From assembly GCA_026419775.2 (NCBI GenBank), contig JAOPGA020001029.1, positions 1 to 64,000 on the forward strand: a DNA stretch of 64,000 nucleotides. Reading direction: 5' to 3'. This document shows, piece by piece, positions 1 to 9,325 of the stretch. Within the stretch, counting starts at the first letter, position 1, and each line of letters begins with the position of its first letter. Origin of the DNA: Acrasis kona. Lineage: Eukaryota > Heterolobosea > Eutetramitea > Acrasida > Acrasidae. The notes beneath the pieces are model-generated. The model saw only the letters and a program-made list of their open reading frames with translations, made no database searches and had not been told where the DNA came from. Both the position numbers and the translations under genes were made by a program.

Positions 1-1337
1 AAAACAATATCTCAACAAAGGTCTAGCATCTAACTATGTGGAAGTCAGCAGAAAGAACCTTTCCCCTCCATCCCAGGTGGACATTACCGATACCTATGAT
101 AGAGTCACCTGGTACACTGACGGTTCTGCTACCGCTGATAGAAGTATTGCGGCTTATGCGGTTGTTAATGCATCTGATTTTAAGAAGCATGAATTCGGCC
201 GCATTCCTGGTGTGATCAACAACTATAGAGCTGAGCTCTTTGGTTTTCTCCGTGCTTTGCAACTCTCTCGTGATGACCAACATGTGACTATACTAACAGA
301 CTGCTTATCTGGCATTCAAGCTGTACAGTCATATGAAAAGCTGGTAAATGTGGAACAACAGTTACGAATATGTGACAACCAACTACTTCATGCAATTGTC
401 CAGGAAAAGAAGAGAGTTAAATCATGTACCCTCAACTATGTTGAAGCTCATTCCGACATTCCTGGTAATGAAGAAGCTGACAAACTCGCAAAGCTTGGTT
501 TGAAGAATCACCTCATCAGTGATATCTGTCCACCCACTCACCTTGCTTTTGATCTTGTTTGTAATGGTGATGTTCCACATAAATCTGTTCGTCTTTTTGT
601 CAAATCTTATTTGTCTTCCAAACGTGCTTACTCAGTTGACTACAAATATGACCTTCTACATGAAGAATGCCACATTAAAGCGTCTGTAGATATAGACAAA
701 TTAAACAAAAGCGAACAAAAATTCCTACTTCGCCTCCGCTCCANCCAGCTTTGCACTCTGTCAAAGATGCGTTACTGGAGCAACAATCCAAATTATGACA
801 CCAAATGTCCTCGGTGTCATTCATCACATGAAGACCAGCAACATTTGCTTCTTGACTGTCGCTATAATAAAACTAAATTACATGATGCGATGGTCAGAAT
901 CAATAAGGTTATCCAGGATAATCTGAAACCTGACTTTGTTATTCGAGGCATTTTTAAATTTTGGGGAGCACCATATTATTTGACGCAGCGTGGAATTGAA
1001 GGAAGCGAAGAAATGTCAGAGTTGCCGGAAGATTGGAAGAGGTCCATTTATGCTAGTTTGCTAGGATATGTTAGTATGGACACTTTCAAGCGATTCAACA
1101 AGCACTTCAGAGTTCTCAAGCCTCTTTTTGTACTCCGAAAAATATCTACAATACTCATGGAAACTTCCCATTCCATTTGGACCGCTCGATGTGTTTACAA
1201 GGCAAATTGTGAACACGAGCAATCACCTTCTCGGTGATTTGTATATATAATTTTTGTGTAAGGTAACTCATCAATAACTATTGACGGGGGTTGTAAAACT
1301 ACCAATAAACTATCAGGCTTATCCCTGTTTTCAAAAA
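1..1337 (+). mobile_element. LINE retrotransposon, 3' part (5' end outside window)
   Basis: Non-LTR retrotransposon fragment made of the C-terminal coding part (see the CDS) and a roughly 100-bp 3' UTR that ends in an A-rich tail after the motif CCTGTTTTC. The 3' end is defined by comparison inside the window. The same 3' sequence recurs at 42663-42953 on the plus strand and at about 47862-47968 on the minus strand, each ending at the same A-rich tail. The element starts before the window. One ambiguous base (n) lies at about 744. Confidence 0.85.
2..1237 (+). CDS. LINE reverse transcriptase C-terminus: RNase H and zinc-finger domain (5' partial)
   Basis: The reading frame is open from the window edge, so this is the end of a longer polyprotein. 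An RNase HI domain is visible, with its acidic catalytic set in order: YTDGSA (first Asp), AELFGF (Glu), ILTDCLSG (Asp), and EAHSDIPGNEEAD with the late His and Asp. It would remove the RNA strand during target-primed reverse transcription. About 100 residues later a zf-RVT-type motif follows (CPRCHSSHEDQQHLLLDC). This RNase H plus zf-RVT order is typical of LINE ORF2 proteins. No stop interrupts the visible 411 codons, although one codon contains an n. The copy could be recent or still active, but the reverse transcriptase core cannot be judged from here. Confidence 0.85.
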   Translation, partial: KQYLNKGLASNYVEVSRKNLSPPSQVDITDTYDRVTWYTDGSATADRSIAAYAVVNASDFKKHEFGRIPGVINNYRAELFGFLRALQLSRDDQHVTILTDCLSGIQAVQSYEKLVNVEQQLRICDNQLLHAIVQEKKRVKSCTLNYVEAHSDIPGNEEADKLAKLGLKNHLISDICPPTHLAFDLVCNGDVPHKSVRLFVKSYLSSKRAYSVDYKYDLLHEECHIKASVDIDKLNKSEQKFLLRLRSXQLCTLSKMRYWSNNPNYDTKCPRCHSSHEDQQHLLLDCRYNKTKLHDAMVRINKVIQDNLKPDFVIRGIFKFWGAPYYLTQRGIEGSEEMSELPEDWKRSIYASLLGYVSMDTFKRFNKHFRVLKPLFVLRKISTILMETSHSIWTARCVYKANCEHEQSPSR

Positions 1338-1342
1338 AATAC

Positions 1343-1478
1343 GATGACATGTTCAAAATTTTGGCATAGGCTCTACATACTATTAAGCTTAATAGTATGT
1401 TGATGATGCAGGGACTAAGGTTGGACAGTGGCTAATGTAGGTTGTATTATGTGATGACATGTTTGAAATTTTAGCATA
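1343..1478. repeat. 26-bp imperfect direct repeat, period 110 bp
   Basis: GATGACATGTTCAAAATTTT and its near copy GATGACATGTTTGAAATTTT begin at 1343 and 1453. The first copy lies directly after the LINE 3' tail, so it may mark sequence duplicated or carried near the insertion. Confidence 0.5.
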
Positions 1479-2035
1479 CACTTGCAACATGAGTAGCAAG
1501 AAGGGATTTAAAGTATGTTATTGTCTAAAACACTTTGCCTGGTCAAGCTTGATAAAGGGTTAGTAATCCATTTTAATAAATGAGATTCTTACTATATCTT
1601 TTAAAATGCCATCTGGGTATTGGTGCTTAAAATTTTTTTTAGTTTTAATCAACTCTTTATATACTATTGTGATGGTGTGTTAAGTTTTGATTGATTTTAT
1701 ATTACTAACGCATCACATTGTGGGCGCTTTAAGAAATATGTGACAATCAATCAATTGCATTTGTTTGAGCCTCATATGATTGCTTTATATTACAGCCACT
1801 GGTTATTTTATTTCCTGCACTTTTTTTGTAATTTACTTGAAAATGTTTGAAATAATCTTTTGTTGCTGCTTGCAAATTAATATTGTTATATTTCTTTGTG
1901 GTTGCCTTTGTCATTAAGGTTTCTAAAAAAAAATGGTATATGCAATCTCTCTTACCTAAACTTGACTTGCTGCTCATGTTGTGATGATGTGTGTGGTGTG
2001 TGAAAAGTGCTGTAATTTAATTATGTAACTTCTTG

Positions 2036-2165
2036 ACATTAGACTTGTTGTAATTAATAGACTTGTTGTAATTAATCACTTAATCTGATTATCCGGATTA
2101 ATCCACAGATTATGATTAATCAGATTAATCAGATTAATCTCAGATTATGATTAAGCAGATTTTTA
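2036..2165. repeat. Short AT-rich tandem repeats
   Basis: An 18-bp unit beginning TAGACTTGTTGTAATTAA occurs twice in tandem. It is followed by several ATCAGATTA/ATTAATC units and two copies of CAGATTATGATTAA. This looks like simple-sequence expansion. Confidence 0.6.
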
Positions 2166-2279
2166 TTAAAGAAGTAAAAATTTATTTACCGCTGTTGTCA
2201 CTGGAGAATCTCTCATTTCCAACGAAGCAATGATAGCGCATGTGTAAAAGGCAAATGGATGGGCACTACGATCATTTCT

Positions 2280-2829
2280 TTATTCGGGCAATTGCTTGTT
2301 CAATAACACAATTCTTACTGAACCAAGTACTTGATTATAATTGGTGTGAACTTTATTGATACGATTGGGCCCGCGGTTATTCAATGCTCCTTGCTGTGTG
2401 AGTCCTCTATTTGCTGTATTATACTTCCACCCAAAGATAGGGCATTCAAATCCTTTGTGACCCGGTGTCCCACATTCTTTGCAGGTTATTGGTCAACCAA
2501 TCTGGCTGAAGGCTACTCAACGATGAAGCAAAAGGTGTACTAGCATCCCCAAGTGTGTTTTATAAAAATTTTACACCACATGCTTTTTCTCTAACCTTAG
2601 GAGCGATCTCTTGAATCGCATGCTGCACTCTTTGTGCTCTTGACTTATCCGAGCTACCGTTCTTAGTGAACTCCTTGTCGGCTACATGTTGTCCATGAGT
2701 ACCCAGTAAAAAGCTGTACACAGACACTGTGTTTAACGAGTTATTCATCGAACAAAGAGCGTTAACTACGCCTGGAGGCTTGTTGTCAAAACCCGACAAC
2801 AAAATTTCCAATTCCTGCATTGCTGCCAC
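2280..2829 (-). pseudogene. CCHC zinc-knuckle (Gag-like) protein fragment, disrupted
   Basis: On the minus strand a frame of about 89 codons starts at 2829 (MAAMQELEILLSGFDNKPP) and ends near 2560. Coding-like sequence continues in shifted frames into a clear CCHC knuckle, CKECGTPGHKGFECP, at about 2440-2485 and runs on to a stop at 2280. A protein N-terminal to a CCHC knuckle is the usual Gag layout in retroelements (DIRS, Ngaro, Ty3 or LINE ORF1), but I cannot say which. Relative to the inverted copy at 2862-3124 this copy lacks about 141 bp (47 codons), and it has frame breaks, so it is dead. A decayed host CCHC protein is the alternative. Confidence 0.5.
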
Positions 2830-3124
2830 GTGTGATGTAATATGCGAGAATAATTAATTAAAAGAGATCGCTCCTAAGGTTAGAGAAAAAGCATGTAGTG
2901 TAAAATTTTTACAGAACACACTTGGGGATGCTAGTACACCTTTCTGGGCGTGTCCAAGAAGATCTACAAAACAGTCAAGCATGGTCTAATGTTAAAAACA
3001 AAGAACTTGATATACAAAGACAAGGGTATCAACGCCCATTGACAGAGGACCAGCTACGCTGGCTGCAAGAACATATGGACAGTTTGCTTCATTGTTGAGT
3101 AGCCTTCAGCCAGATTGGTTGACC
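2491..3124. repeat. Large inverted duplication (fold-back) of the CCHC-gene segment
   Basis: The outer arms 2491-2529 and 3086-3124 are reverse complements (GGTCAACCAATCTGGC on the left). The inner arms, about 2532-2613 and 2862-2941, are also reverse complements over about 80 bp. The right-hand side carries 144 bp (2942-3085) that is missing on the left. Read on the plus strand, this extra piece is open and coding-like (ending LTEDQLRWLQEHMDS), so it looks like part of the ancestral gene deleted from the left arm. About 250 bp separate the inner arms. Confidence 0.8.
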
Positions 3125-3130
3125 ATTTTT

Positions 3131-4613
3131 AAGGATTAATACACTATCTAGTACACTTCTGCTTGATCCCTTTGTGTAGATTTTTTTGTCAGAGGATGAA
3201 ATATAAGAGTCATTGGCCTCAGTGTCTTAACTATTATGGCACTCTTTGGATTCTTTTCTGTTATCACCTTTATTACCAAACTTGCATTGTTTTCTTGATA
3301 GGTTGCACCAAGGACAAAATTCTCCTTTTGGAAGATTAATTACATTACTCTATGCCTTCTAATCACTGACCCATATAAAATTTACATCATAACCTTTACA
3401 ACCAGATTTCATAATCTTTTCAATTTCTATTTTGATTACTTTACATCCATTTTGTATTAACTGATCTCTTAATTTGTTGCCTTTCCATAATGCTACATAA
3501 AATACACTCTTTGGGTCTTGAGTGGGAAAGCAAGGGCAATTTAAAAGAACAACCATTATTCCAGCTTCTCCACCAAAAGGTCGTCCATCAAATGTAATTT
3601 TGAATAAAAGCTTTTTGTAATTGAATCCTGCAATTTTAGCTTTCATAGCAACAACCTTTATAACGGATTTCAAACTAAGTTGAATTTGTTTTCCTTTATG
3701 CTGGTTTCTTAACTTGAAGTTGCTCTTCTATGGACATTTTTGATTTTGTTGGACCCTGGTATGTTTAAATGCAGCCTCCTCTTTAGTTTATCATATAATT
3801 CATTGGATAAACATGTCTCTCCTTTAACAAGTGCAGCTTGCATAAAAGTGTAGGCATTGTCAAAAACTCTATATACTTGGTATCTTCTTTTTCTTGTTAG
3901 CATTTCAGTCCATGATTTTATTTTATCAATTGCTAGATTTTGGCCAGCTTTTGACTTACAACTAATTTTCATTGTTTCATCAAGATCATCAGTTAAAACC
4001 TCTTTCACCATTGAGTTAGCATATTTAAAAGCTGTTTGATTACTGGTTCCAAGTATTTTATTCAAGTAATTAAAAAAAGCTTGATCAGCTCCGTATAAAA
4101 TGCTTCTACCTTTTTACTTTTTATGCTGTAAGTTTGATAATCTACATTTCAAGTTACAAAAATAAGCACTTCTGCACCATGTGCATATTTTCAAAGTATC
4201 AAGCTTCTCTTTGCATCACAGCAAATTTCAAGTTTCTTTTGTTTACACTCAGAGGAAGTACAGTGTAAATGTGTAGAATTTGGTGTGCTTGTACAGTTGC
4301 AAGATGTAGAATATGTAACATTTAGTGAATTAGTAATATTGTTCAATGTGTTTGATGTAGAATTTATTGTATTGATTGAATTATAAGAGGACGTATAAAT
4401 CAGTAGCTTGTTCTAAAACATCTTCAGTAATCATAAAGTCAAAGATCTTGGTTAACTTCCAAACTGTTATTACTTTTAAAAAAATTTGAAAAATTAATGT
4501 CCACTTGAAATATGTCAGATCCAATGTGTTCAGAAGGTGCAAATATTATGTTGTCTTGAATATTTCCTAGGGCATCTTCAACATCCAAGTAATCAAATTC
4601 AGATCTCAAAAGT
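3131..4613 (-). mobile_element. DDE-like DNA transposon, copy 1 (truncated)
   Basis: This minus-strand segment is a close relative of plus-strand sequence at 42954-44000. They share long near-identical stretches both in coding sequence (GKQ..LSLKS, FKITFDGRP) and in the upstream acidic segment (YLDVEDALGNIQD). Homology stops at about 3131, next to the inverted duplication, and at 4613 on the other side. Copy 1 keeps a region of about 390 bp that copy 2 has lost. It lacks everything after the end of the middle domain, so it is a fragment. Confidence 0.75.
3359..4065 (-). pseudogene. Transposase-like protein, middle part, broken by a frameshift
   Basis: Two minus-strand frames, 4065-3709 and 3673-3359, correspond to one continuous protein in copy 2 (43264-43740). 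They are separated here by a deletion of about 19 bp after the NVHRRATS motif. Conversely, copy 1 keeps 20 bp at about 3438-3460 whose loss breaks copy 2. The protein has the recognisable stretch PCFPTQDPKSVFYVALWKGN but no domain I can name with certainty. Its C-terminal half in copy 2 resembles DDE-type transposases of metazoan and protist repeats. The frame stops at the TGA after FIWVSD. Confidence 0.65.
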
Positions 4614-4808
4614 GCTCAGCACTATTATGTTTTTCATTTGTTAGATTCCCAATTTGTGGTTTTCTCGGGTCGGGTGCATCCGGTACTGGGACTATCTGTC
4701 CAATCTATAATGGAAGGTGCAGTTTCAACCCTGTGTCCTAAAAAGAAAGGATAATTAGGATAATGTATTCTAGAAAATGAATAGAGTGTTATTATTGTAA
4801 TAGTGATT

Positions 4809-5150
4809 TTATTCATCTGACTCATTGTCATTTGTCTCTTCACCAAAGTAAAGCTCAATTGTCGAGTCCTCTCCTTCTAGAAACTTTTTTGCTGCAGCGA
4901 CAAATAGGGAATCATCAATACCATCAACATGTAAATCATCAATTAATGCCTAATGAGAAAAATGTACTATAGAGTACCTGCTCTTCCTCCATTCTATCAG
5001 GGGTCCCGGCTGGATTTAAAGGATAATAAATTGTTGTTTTATGACATACTCCCTCTATTTTACAGAATGGACAAGCAAACCTCCCACCTATATTGATGTG
5101 ATCAATCATCTGTTGTTGTTGGTGGCCAATAGCGCAAAGTAAAAACAATT
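4809..5150 (-). pseudogene. CACTA/Tnp-2-like transposase fragment
   Basis: Minus-strand reading gives a zinc-binding-like segment, GGRFACPFCKIEGVC, followed by a YP...TPDRMEEEQ motif. That order is typical of the middle of Tnp-2 (CACTA-type) transposases, where a CP-x-C-x-hydrophobic-G element precedes a conserved YP and D-R. Removing a 28-nt GT..AG stretch (4950-4977) keeps the frame and joins EEEQ to ALIDDLHVDG, ending in an acidic tail and a stop at 4809. No catalytic core is present. Assignment to CACTA is by motif resemblance only. The piece could also belong to an unrelated zinc-binding protein. Confidence 0.4.
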
Positions 5151-5160
5151 TGATCCATCT

Positions 5161-5925
5161 TTATTGTGTAACAGTGCCACTTTTAGTGCCCTTTTCGATG
5201 TTATTCATATTTGTGGGACGGCTTTTTTGACCCACTTCATTTTAACCACTAAAATGCACAGTTTAGTGCCATCGCACTACAATTAAGTGCCACTTTCAAT
5301 TGCTTATGTTATAATATACGGAACTCTAGTTAGGTTAGTAAGTACATCCAATTTACTCCGCAAATGCTATAAATTGGCATCTGAGCATGATAATTGTTTT
5401 TAACACAAAAAGCAAATAAATATACATACTTGCCAACTTGTAGCATACTCATCTCATAAATTATCACAGCTTAATCTCTTGGTTGTGCTCATCTGTGCTC
5501 TCTTAGGTTGCTGCTTCAAAAAAAAAGCGTCTGCTATCAAGATACAATGAAATTCTAACAAATGTTACCAAAGACGCTGAACAACAATCAGTAGTTACTG
5601 AGATAGTAGAGAATAGTCTCTCTGCCATATGTTAAGTTTTGTAATTTATTTTAGAAGAATCTAATTGAACGAAGTATTCCGGTCAAGTTCAAGACAAGCA
5701 CTAAAAAATAAAATTTCAGAGTCAAGTTAATCATTTTGATTTGGTTGATCGTTTTTGGACACATGTATCTCCAAATATTAATAAGGTCGCTTCAGATTAA
5801 TGTTAAAAGATCTGTGGGTTGTGACGCCTGATGTTTGATATCAATTGTAAAATATAATTTTTCAAATTTGTGATTAACTTGAACTTGACTGGTAATATCG
5901 CAAATCGCCGGTAACGCAAGACAAG
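5161..5925. other. Intergenic stretch with AGTGCC repeats and one exon-like remnant
   Basis: The first 150 bp hold four spaced copies of AGTGCC, two of them followed by ACTTT. At about 5508-5635 on the plus strand, a good acceptor (CTCTTAG) precedes 42 open codons (VAASKKKRLLSRYNEI...) ending in TAA. The composition is coding-like, but there is no partner exon I can identify. Nothing else is supported. Confidence 0.4.
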
Positions 5926-8381
5926 ATGAATCATCTGCACTTGTTAGGTGGAAGAGAGAATATTATCTATGAAAGCCTAAACTACATCACACAAAATATC
6001 GAGACAGCAGAACGCTATAAACAAGATGCCACTCAGCCCGTTTCCCGTTTGATATGGGTCCATCATGCTGGGCAGATGTATGGAGCCGGCAAAACAACGT
6101 ATGAGAACAAAAATATAGCAATAACTTATAATAGCTTCGGATTACATTTCGCTGCAGGAGCAGAAAGTCTTATAAACCGATATTATCATGATCATGCAGT
6201 ATTATTTCACGCAAAACAAAATAATTTGGACAAAATCAAAACCCTCTACTTGAGTTGCTCTAATTTTGAAGTTAAAGAAAAGAGTTTGTTTGAAGTTATC
6301 AAGTGTCAGTGCCTAGGGGAACTCAGAACAAGCGAGCATGACTTTAATGAGTGGGTCGCTACAAAGTATAAAGGGAATACTAACGCCGAGAACAGTTTAT
6401 GTATGTGCACTTTTTAGGTTTAACACTAACTTTAGACTTGGACTGCATCAAACTTGCTCACTATTTATATTTTTGCTATGGTGGGGCACATGTCTTCATG
6501 GTCATCGACGAAATAGGTGCACTTTTGAAAAGCCTCCCCAAAGAATGTGAAAAGTCAAACGTTCGCACATTATTATCAATCGCTGTGGGCTTCAACCTAT
6601 CCGGCTTAGTTACTACTTATTTGTGTGGACGGTCCACACTACCATACGCTATGTCTCAGAATAGATTCGGAACTTCCCCATCAAAAGTTTACACAATTAA
6701 CTTTGGGCCACTAAACAATGAACAAATCCGCTTCATGTGTGAAACTTATGTAAAATTAGAGCCGGGTGTTCTTGAAAAATTTATCGAGATTGTCACAAAG
6801 AAATCATCGGGAGTACCCATTATACTGTCAAATGCAATTACAAATTCTAGACGACTAAAGTACGATTGTGGAGAGAATGAGGTTGAACAATACTTTAATG
6901 TATTTCTCGCCACCACATTTACTACAGCAGAGATCGATCCACTATCAGCATTTGGAACTATTACACAAAGAATTGTTTACGCATATCTCACGTTGCTCAA
7001 GTATGCCATCTTTCAAATCCCGATAACCGTTCATAATACCTTCGCCATCGATGATATTGGGTTGCGACAATTTCTACCTAATGAGCAAGATGATATTTCA
7101 ATCATTGAGATGATCAACATTTTTGGAATGCATCCTGATCCTGTTGACGCGACCAATGTTAAAATTGTTGTGTCGGATTATAGCGTGGAAATTGCTCAAA
7201 TAAGGCTTAAGTCTCTTATTTTTGGAATGATACCGAAATCGGTCATCTATTATTCCGAAATCGTTAGCAAGGGTGATTTGTTGGAAACACTTACAAGAAA
7301 CGCCTTGCTATCGCGCTTTGGACAAGAAATGCACTATAGACCTATTTGCAAATGCTCTGACGTGTTTTCATTCCTATCGCCAGAAGATTCGATTGGTAAA
7401 CTTGAAGTTGATGTTTCCCAAGTGCTTGCCCGAAATGTGTTTCCATCCATCGCGAACGATAGCACCTTTAAGAATCAATTGCAAAACACGATTAATGTAT
7501 TTACAGATCACAACACAGTTCCAGGTGATCATGGCAAAGGTGCTCTTCTTAGTGCTTGGTCAGGCGTACAGAGAAAATATATACCAGCACCCGAACGTTA
7601 TGGAGCATCTCTTGAGGGATCGACATCTATTATTGGAGATGGAATAGTTTGTATTCATAATCCAGGAGCAATATTCGAAGGACAGAATGCGCTCGATTAT
7701 AACAAAAAATCATATTTGATCATTCAAGATAAAAACATAAAACAAGGTATTTCGCAGAATGAGATCACTTCAGAAGTGAAGAAAGTTGCCAAGCACTTTC
7801 CAAAGGACGTATCTTTGGTTTTTCTTCTGGTTGCAATGAACGTATCTCTTCCAAATAATAATTCGAACAACATATTCCAATATAAAGTAAATGTGGAAAG
7901 AATAGATGGAACAAAAGAGGATTCTCCAGAAGTTAATGTTATTGTATTACTGGAAGGAGGTATGCGTACATTCCTCGGAAGCGTCAATTATGAAGTTCTA
8001 TTACGTTTAAATCAAGGCAAAGCATACCCGTTCGATGAGCTATGCAAAGAATTCGTTGGAAATGGTAATGCGGTAGTGCCACCTGCATCTACGAGTGGTG
8101 CAAGTGGTCAGCAGCAGATTAAATTCGTCGTTTATAAGAACAACAATAAGCAACCCACAGAAATAATCTTGAACAAGAGACCAGACAGTATTAATGACCT
8201 AAAGAGTGAAATTGTTGGATATTTATCACATGAAGATGTTGACGATTGGAAGGACGGAGAGAAGATTATAGAATTCAAAGAGCGTGATGTCCAACTGAAT
8301 AAAGCAGTCGCCAAGAATCCAAATGGAAGGACATTCATCATGAAGACGATAGTCGGTGACGAGGAGAATACAAAAAAGTAG
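5926..8381 (+). CDS. Crinkler-like P-loop NTPase with a nuclease-like region
   Basis: Predicted 804-aa protein from two exons, 5926-6394 and 6436-8381, joined by a 41-nt intron that has an ACTAAC branch-like site and ends TTTAG. A P-loop is visible at residues about 49-57 (GQMYGAGKT) and a Walker B strand at about 175-182 (HVFMVIDE). Further on, near residue 586, a hydrophobic strand ends in IIQDKN after an Asp-containing strand, which resembles the Q/E-x-K end of PD-(D/E)XK nuclease folds. This NTPase-nuclease order is known from the Crinkler (CRN) family of oomycetes, chytrids, other fungi and protists, whose members act in host nuclei or in conflicts between genomes. The usual ubiquitin-like N-terminal header is absent. 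A small beta-rich segment sits at the C-terminus instead (residues about 725-800). There is no signal peptide. CRN membership is inferred from architecture. Confidence 0.6.
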
Positions 8382-9325
8382 TTCCCAATTTGTTCACGTG
8401 GACATTGTACCTATTCTATCCCTGTTCTTGTGTAGTTGTACTCTATCGCTCCGTTATATTATCAATAATCTTCGCACGCCCGAGACATGTTTGTTAGTTC
8501 TTGACGACTACTCCTCGCAGTCCAACACAGCGCACTACAATGTCACTTCCATAAACGAGCAAAGCTTACTCTACGATGCTCCTGCTCCTTTATATACGTT
8601 CACAAGATCACATGCTTGTTTGTTATCCATGAAAGCATCCACAACGTTGATTCTTCCTTCTCTACAGTTACCGTGTTGACAAGCTTATCAGGAGTAGATA
8701 GGTCATATTGCTACAGCTAGGTTAGAACCTCAATCGTTAATTGTTCCTACCTTTTATACTCTCTACACGACCCTCTCCGAAAACAATTCTTTCTGCCTCA
8801 ACCAGTGTTACAATTCACCACCGTGTACAGTCGTATGTTTTGTGAAACTATTGGTGCTCCTCCCTTTCAGCGTACTTGTTGTGAACGCCCCTTTTGTCTG
8901 CAAACATTGTTCGCTTGTGTCCGTACTTGTGCCTAATGTGCTGCTGAACTATCCAACTACTTGTACTCCTGCAATGTTTGAGCGTGTTCTCTACGCTCAA
9001 TCGTCTTGTTGGAATGTAGAAAGTGGAACACTCTCCATTCACTAGATATCTCTTGTTATGCTGTTCACAGCGTCATCTTGCAAAGTATGTGTTGGATAGA
9101 AAGAGGTGTTACGATCCGCTGTTATGATCACGCACATTGCGCTTGTTGAGGCGTCATTGATGTCCAAACATTGTTGTAACTTTGCTTTCCTATAGGAATG
9201 TTGCTCATCTTTTTCAGAGATAAACCATTTTTATGGGAACTGGTCCGATTTTGCGCACAAAGATATTGTAAATGACTCGAACAAACACCTCAACAAACAA
9301 ACACACAAATACATTCAATCAATTT
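8382..9325. other. Intergenic stretch without a supported gene
   Basis: About 940 bp between the Crinkler-like gene and the 3' end of CTR9. Open frames of 60-107 codons exist on both strands (8356-8679 plus, 8842-9045 plus, 8848-9042 minus). They lack recognisable motifs or consistent splice signals, so I do not call them. Confidence 0.5.

Larger units (their letters stand above)
1338..2279. other. AT-rich intergenic stretch with no supported gene
   Basis: I find no coding sequence I can defend here. A 76-codon open frame on the minus strand (1747-1977) has low-complexity composition and no recognisable motif. The stretch holds a 26-bp imperfect direct repeat (1343-1368 and 1453-1478) and the simple repeats listed separately. 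Confidence 0.5.

Noticed and set aside
2331-2543. Plus-strand 70-codon frame
   Set aside because: It lies antisense to the CCHC-knuckle coding sequence, which is the better explanation.
8356-8679. 107-codon frame after the Crinkler-like gene
   Set aside because: It overlaps the end of that gene, has no motif, and has no ATG in a convincing context relative to the neighbours.
8848-9042. Minus-strand 64-codon frame (WIVQQHIRHKYGHKRT)
   Set aside because: Composition is mildly coding-like, but there is no start context, no splice partner and no family, so evidence is too thin.
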